Assembly: GCA_900757335.1 (NCBI GenBank)
Contig: CAAENL010000214.1
Span: 1 to 16,620 of the forward strand
Direction: 5' to 3'
DNA length: 16,620 bases
Origin: Clostridia bacterium
Lineage (GTDB): Bacteria > Bacillota > Clostridia > Oscillospirales > Acutalibacteraceae
Part shown: positions 13,559 to 16,620 of the stretch, one piece after another
How the letters are laid out: the number at the start of each line of letters is the position of its first letter
How positions within the stretch are numbered: the first letter of the stretch is position 1
The notes under the pieces: generated by a model
What the model saw: the letters and a program-made list of their open reading frames with translations, nothing else
Database searches by the model: none
Told to the model about the DNA's origin: nothing
Position numbers and translations under genes: made by a program

Positions 13559-14200
13559 TTGCAAAAATCATCAATATTCAGAAGAATTTTGTCATTTTTT
13601 GGATTTATTTTGTTCACGGTATTCAGTGTTGTTTTGATTTTAAACATCACAATTATAACAAAGGGAATTATAGAACCAAACACGCCTCCGTCAATACTGG
13701 GAATTACTCCTTTGGTGGTCCAGAGCGGTTCGATGAGCGGCACTCAAGATGGGCATATCGAAATGGGAGATTTAATATTCAGCGAAAAAGTTGACCCAGA
13801 TTCTCTTCAAGTCGGAGATGTAATCTCGTACATGCAGGGAAACGTGGTAGTGACTCACAGAATAGTTGAGAAAAATTTAAAAAAATCAGGCGAAACAGTA
13901 TTCATAACAAAAGGTGATTTGAACAATTCACCCGATAAAGCGGAAGTTACATATGACAAGGTAGTAGGAAAATATAAAACGAGAGTCGCCAAAGTCGGTG
14001 ACATGGCAATGTTCTTGCAAACCCCGATAGGAATGGGAATATTTGCAGGAATTCCGCTTTGCTTGTTCGTTTTATACGACATAATAAAAAACTACATGTA
14101 CAAGAGAAAAGAAAAGAAAAAAAGTGCTGAACTCAAAGAAGAATTAGAAAATCTTAGAGAAAAAGAAAAAATCAAAAGTGAAATTACTCAACAGCAATAA
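13559..14200 (+). CDS. sipW: SipW-type (ER-like) signal peptidase I
   Basis: The enzyme cuts signal peptides on the outer face of the membrane. A membrane segment at about 12-35 is followed by the catalytic block VVQSGS58MSG, the block VVTH100RIVE and TKGD120LNNSPD, then a second membrane segment at about 155-176 and a highly charged tail (KRKEKKK, ELKEELENLREKEK). A histidine instead of lysine as partner of the serine marks the archaeal/ER-like SipW group, which processes TasA-like proteins. The start is a TTG at 13559, 6-7 nt after GAGGTG; the ATG at 13517 lies at the -10 box. The coiled-coil-like cytoplasmic tail of about 35 residues is unusual. The TasA-like gene follows after 120 nt. Length is 213 aa. 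Confidence 0.9.
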   Translation: MQKSSIFRRILSFFGFILFTVFSVVLILNITIITKGIIEPNTPPSILGITPLVVQSGSMSGTQDGHIEMGDLIFSEKVDPDSLQVGDVISYMQGNVVVTHRIVEKNLKKSGETVFITKGDLNNSPDKAEVTYDKVVGKYKTRVAKVGDMAMFLQTPIGMGIFAGIPLCLFVLYDIIKNYMYKRKEKKKSAELKEELENLREKEKIKSEITQQQ

Positions 14201-14215
14201 AAAATTGGTATCCCT

Positions 14216-14247
14216 TATTCTTCGGTAAGCCACATTGCAGAAGAATA
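14216..14247 (+). other. Hairpin between sipW and the TasA-like gene
   Basis: TATTCTTC (14216-14223) pairs perfectly with GAAGAATA (14240-14247) over a 16-nt loop. There is no T run, so mRNA processing or protection of the downstream message is more likely than termination. Confidence 0.4.
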
Positions 14248-14304
14248 GTGATATATATACGAACTGAATAATCGGTTCGAAAATTAAAATTTTTTATGTA
14301 CAAA

Positions 14305-14312
14305 AAAGGAGG
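14305..14312 (+). promoter_or_regulatory. Very strong ribosome binding site of the TasA-like gene
   Basis: AAAAGGAGG is a full-length SD, 8 nt before the ATG at 14321. It is clearly stronger than the sites of the neighbouring operon genes, as expected for an abundant structural subunit. Confidence 0.8.
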
Positions 14313-14320
14313 ATAATCCA

Positions 14321-15175
14321 ATGCAAAAACAAAACAAAAGGAAAAGAGGCATAGGTGCGTTATTGGCACTTACATCAGTAACAGCGTGTTTGGTAGCAGG
14401 TACATTCGCAAAGTATGTAACATCAGGCGTAGCAACTGCTTCTGCACGCGTGGCAAAATTCGGAGTTGAAGTTGAAATAGACGGCAACACTTCTTTTGCA
14501 ACCAGCTATGATCCGACAGGTGATGGTGCTCAAGAAGCCGGAATATACACCAAAGTTACATCTTCAAACACCGACAAAGTCGTCGCTCCCGGAACAGGAG
14601 AAAAAGATGCTATAACCTTTAAAATAAGTGGAAAACCTGAATCTGCAGTATCTTTACACGCAAACATACTAGGGGTAGAAGAACAGAAACCTAAAGAAGT
14701 ATTTTTGACAAAAGGACAGTACAAAGATTACACAAATGTGTCAAACACAAATAACTTCCAAATAGGAGAAGAAGGATACTATCCAGTTGTGTTTGCTTTA
14801 ATAGATAAAAGCACAGATCCGAACAACGAAACACCTGCTGTAACAGGAAATCTTGCAAAAATAAATGAATATTTAGCTACCAATGTTGCATCCGACCTTG
14901 AACCGAATGTAGAGATTAAAAAGACTTATTCTCTTTCTTGGAGATGGGCGACAGAAAGTCCTGGAGATAATGCAGCTGCTGTAGACTCGGCGGATACTTT
15001 GCTTGGTAACTTGTCAGCAAATAAAGAAAAATACATAAAATCAAAATATACACCGGGAATGGGAGATACAGACGGTACTTTCTCTGACCTTACAGAAGGA
15101 ACCGATTATTCCACAAACATTTCTATGACATTATCATTAGGAGTGGCCCAAGACTTTGGAGGTTCAAACATCTAA
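14321..15175 (+). CDS. TasA/BsaA-like secreted protein with SipW-dependent signal peptide
   Basis: The 284-aa protein begins with a basic stretch (KRKRG) and a hydrophobic core ending in VAGTFAKYVTSG at about 25-36. This arrangement, with an aromatic residue just after the cut and then ARVAKFGVEV, is typical of exported proteins processed by SipW, such as TasA and the clostridial BsaA-like biofilm proteins. The mature part has beta-rich, Thr/Asn-rich sequence, with a VAPGTGEKDAITFKISGK segment followed by AVSLHANI, the core strand pattern of the TasA/camelysin fold. There are no cysteines after the signal peptide and no sorting signal. A central insertion (about 125-230) contains LSWRWATESPGDNAA. 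Homologues assemble into extracellular fibres or matrix. The strong SD suggests the major subunit. It sits directly after a SipW-type peptidase, its likely processing enzyme. Confidence 0.82.
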   Translation: MQKQNKRKRGIGALLALTSVTACLVAGTFAKYVTSGVATASARVAKFGVEVEIDGNTSFATSYDPTGDGAQEAGIYTKVTSSNTDKVVAPGTGEKDAITFKISGKPESAVSLHANILGVEEQKPKEVFLTKGQYKDYTNVSNTNNFQIGEEGYYPVVFALIDKSTDPNNETPAVTGNLAKINEYLATNVASDLEPNVEIKKTYSLSWRWATESPGDNAAAVDSADTLLGNLSANKEKYIKSKYTPGMGDTDGTFSDLTEGTDYSTNISMTLSLGVAQDFGGSNI

Positions 15176-15203
15176 AAATTTCAATGATTTAACATGAAGT
15201 ACA

Positions 15204-15278
15204 AAACAGCAGGAACCCCACTATGTGGCTGGAGGGGTTCTCTCTGCTTTACATGAACGCTACGCAGCGGCTGCGTCG
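15204..15278 (+). other. Two stable hairpins between the TasA-like and anchor genes
   Basis: Hairpin A: GCAG-GAACCCC (about 15207-15219) with GGGGTTC and CTGC (about 15231-15247). Hairpin B: TTACAT (15248 onward) with ATGTAA at about 15273-15278, enclosing ACGCAG-cgg-CTGCGT (about 15254-15268). Neither has a T tract, so they are more likely a processing or 3'-end stabilising block, or a weak attenuator, lowering the downstream genes relative to the subunit gene. Confidence 0.55.
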
Positions 15279-15323
15279 ATGTAAGGCATGGGATAAGGTC
15301 GTATTTAGAAAGAAGAAATTTAC

Positions 15324-16106
15324 ATGAACATAAAAAAAGCAGTGAACAAATGGATTTTTCCGTCATTTTTCGCTTTGTTTATAATTGAATGCACACTTCT
15401 TCCCTCTCTTCTAGGCATGACTCAGTGCACAAACAAAGGAATTCCCGAGCACATTATAACTTACTCTACAGGGAAGCTTGTGTGGGATATAAATACAGAA
15501 GTTGATTCTTCCGGAACGGCTAAGCTTTTAATTTTTGAAAACAACTACGGTATACTTGACGGAACAAATGGTACTCCTATAATTCTTCCGGGTATGGACA
15601 ACAAGTGTTTGGTACATTTAAATAATTCTACGGAAAGAGACGTTAAATATACCGCTATTCTTTGCGAAAGAAAATCCGAAAATTTGATATATCTAAAAAC
15701 TCGCATGAATTGTTATAATTCTGTCGACTCAAACGAATATACACTCCCTGAAAGTAATTCAGATTGCAAAGTTATACGATCAGTTACAGGTACACTTGGC
15801 AGCAAAAAAGTAGAAGACTTTAACGTGGAATGCTTTTGGGATTATCAAGGTCAAAGCGAAGAAACTGTTGAAAGTTCAATTGTAACTGATTTGGACACGA
15901 TATCCGCTTCAAAAGAGGGTGAAAGCATTTTTATTGGGCTTTACATAACCGTGGAAGATGACGGCAAAACAGTATTTCCTCAAACAGGCGACTCTTTCTC
16001 GGTTTACACTGTTTACACCGTTTTGACAATAACAAGTGTTCTGTCTTTAGGTGCTTTATGGATTTTACGTAAAAAGAAAAGTGAGGAAAATAATGACATT
16101 CAGTAA
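15324..16106 (+). CDS. Cell-wall-anchored surface protein with FPQTG sorting signal, TasA-like strand motif
   Basis: The 260-aa protein has an N-terminal hydrophobic signal (residues 10-32) and a complete C-terminal sortase signal: FPQTG at 218-222, a hydrophobic span (about 226-247) and the basic tail RKKK. Sortase would cleave it and link it to the wall or to a fibre. The middle contains an ILPGMDNKCLVHLNN segment followed by VKYTAILCE, resembling the PG-strand pattern in the preceding TasA-like protein, so it may share that fold and act as the anchor or base. Five mature cysteines (C94, C114, C130, C148, C170) could form disulfides. No sortase gene is in the window. The SD before the ATG at 15324 is weak (AGAAAGAAG). 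Its last 14 nt overlap the next gene, which indicates translational coupling. FPxTG-type signals are common on pilin-like proteins of clostridia, which fits but is not proof. Confidence 0.78.
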   Translation: MNIKKAVNKWIFPSFFALFIIECTLLPSLLGMTQCTNKGIPEHIITYSTGKLVWDINTEVDSSGTAKLLIFENNYGILDGTNGTPIILPGMDNKCLVHLNNSTERDVKYTAILCERKSENLIYLKTRMNCYNSVDSNEYTLPESNSDCKVIRSVTGTLGSKKVEDFNVECFWDYQGQSEETVESSIVTDLDTISASKEGESIFIGLYITVEDDGKTVFPQTGDSFSVYTVYTVLTITSVLSLGALWILRKKKSEENNDIQ

Positions 16107-16620
16107 ATTAAAAAATTTTTTAAACAAAACAATAAACTTTTTGATTTTGCTTTTACTGTGTATAAATTCATACATAATAATCGCAAGAACCGTGTTTCAT
16201 GTAAAATATCCCACCATAATTGGATATTGCAGTGCAGTTGTAATTTCGGGAAGCATGTCAGGGAGCATAGAAGTTAACGACATGGTTATAACAAAAAAGC
16301 AAAACGAATATAACGTTTCAGATGTTATCATGTTTTTAAATTCAGGAAACGCAGTTACTCACAGAATCACAAAAGTCACCGACAGCGGATACAAAACAAA
16401 AGGCGATGCCAACAATTCCGAAGATACAGGATCACCTGTAAAACCTGAATCAGTTATAGGAAAAGTTATATTTGTTATTCCCAAAATAGGAATAGTCACA
16501 CAATTTTTTTCCACGCCGTTCGGAATGATGTGCCTTATTTTCAGTTTTATTTTATTTATTAAATTGCCCGGCATATTTGAATCAAAAAATAATATGTCAA
16601 CTAAAAAGGCGGATGAAATA
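16093..16620 (+). CDS. Second SipW-type signal peptidase I (cut by window edge)
   Basis: An ATG at 16093 opens a frame of 176 codons that runs off the window. GAGGAAAATA supplies the SD inside the end of the preceding gene, with a 14-nt overlap. The protein has a membrane segment at about 14-32, the catalytic block VVISGS54MSG, AVTH90RITK, and TKGDANNSED with D105, so the Ser-His pair of the ER-like group is intact. A second hydrophobic segment follows at about 143-161 (IFSFILFIKL). It is clearly related to the operon's first signal peptidase but lacks the DG-rich spacer after SGSMSG and is more compact. It probably processes one of the two neighbouring exported proteins. It is translationally coupled to the FPQTG protein. 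Confidence 0.9.
   Translation, partial: MTFSKLKNFLNKTINFLILLLLCINSYIIIARTVFHVKYPTIIGYCSAVVISGSMSGSIEVNDMVITKKQNEYNVSDVIMFLNSGNAVTHRITKVTDSGYKTKGDANNSEDTGSPVKPESVIGKVIFVIPKIGIVTQFFSTPFGMMCLIFSFILFIKLPGIFESKNNMSTKKADEI

Noticed and set aside
1..16620. CRISPR arrays, insertion sequences, phage genes, tRNA or rRNA genes
   Set aside because: No regular repeat-spacer pattern, transposase, integrase or cloverleaf sequence was found on either strand.

Overview
The window is strongly AT-rich, with bacterial promoters, strong Shine-Dalgarno (SD) sequences, frequent GTG/TTG starts and rho-independent terminators. Together with a C+ form of ribosomal protein S18, LuxS, a CdaR-type regulator, lipoproteins and a SipW/TasA-like secretion locus with a sortase signal, this points to a low-GC Gram-positive bacterium, most likely a Clostridia member. 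No phage, transposon, CRISPR array, tRNA or rRNA is visible.

Layout. 1-544 (minus): 5' part of a CdaR-type regulator. 871-2220 (minus): an unrecognised 449-aa protein with its own promoter and terminator. 2391-3650 (minus): a short prolyl-tRNA synthetase lacking the usual large editing insertion. 3842-4552 (plus): a DUF421/YetF membrane protein. 4617-5597 (minus): a cupin and luxS. 5671-6717 (minus): the classic rpsF-ssb-rpsR operon with a structured leader. 6931-7584 (plus): a secreted protein with a His-Me-finger-like nuclease motif. 7656-8252 (minus): a lipoprotein. 8410-10188 (plus): an ABC-F ATPase preceded by a promoter, a 13-codon leader ORF and three hairpins ending in a terminator, which is the architecture of antibiotic-responsive attenuation. 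10752-12843 (minus): mnmA followed at 37 nt by a calpain-like cysteine protease. 12970-13200 (minus): a small hypothetical protein. 13498-16620 (plus): an operon of SipW-type signal peptidase, TasA/BsaA-like secreted protein, FPQTG-anchored surface protein and a second SipW-type signal peptidase cut by the window end.

How it fits together. Core translation and replication genes (proS, rpsF-ssb-rpsR, mnmA) alternate with single accessory genes (orphan 449-aa protein, secreted putative nuclease, ABC-F, calpain-like protease). The right end is the most system-like part: two signal peptidases of the Ser-His type bracket two likely substrates, one with a very strong SD that looks like the abundant fibre or matrix subunit, and one with a C-terminal sorting signal that looks like its cell-wall anchor. 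All functions are inferred from sequence motifs read by eye; no database search was run.
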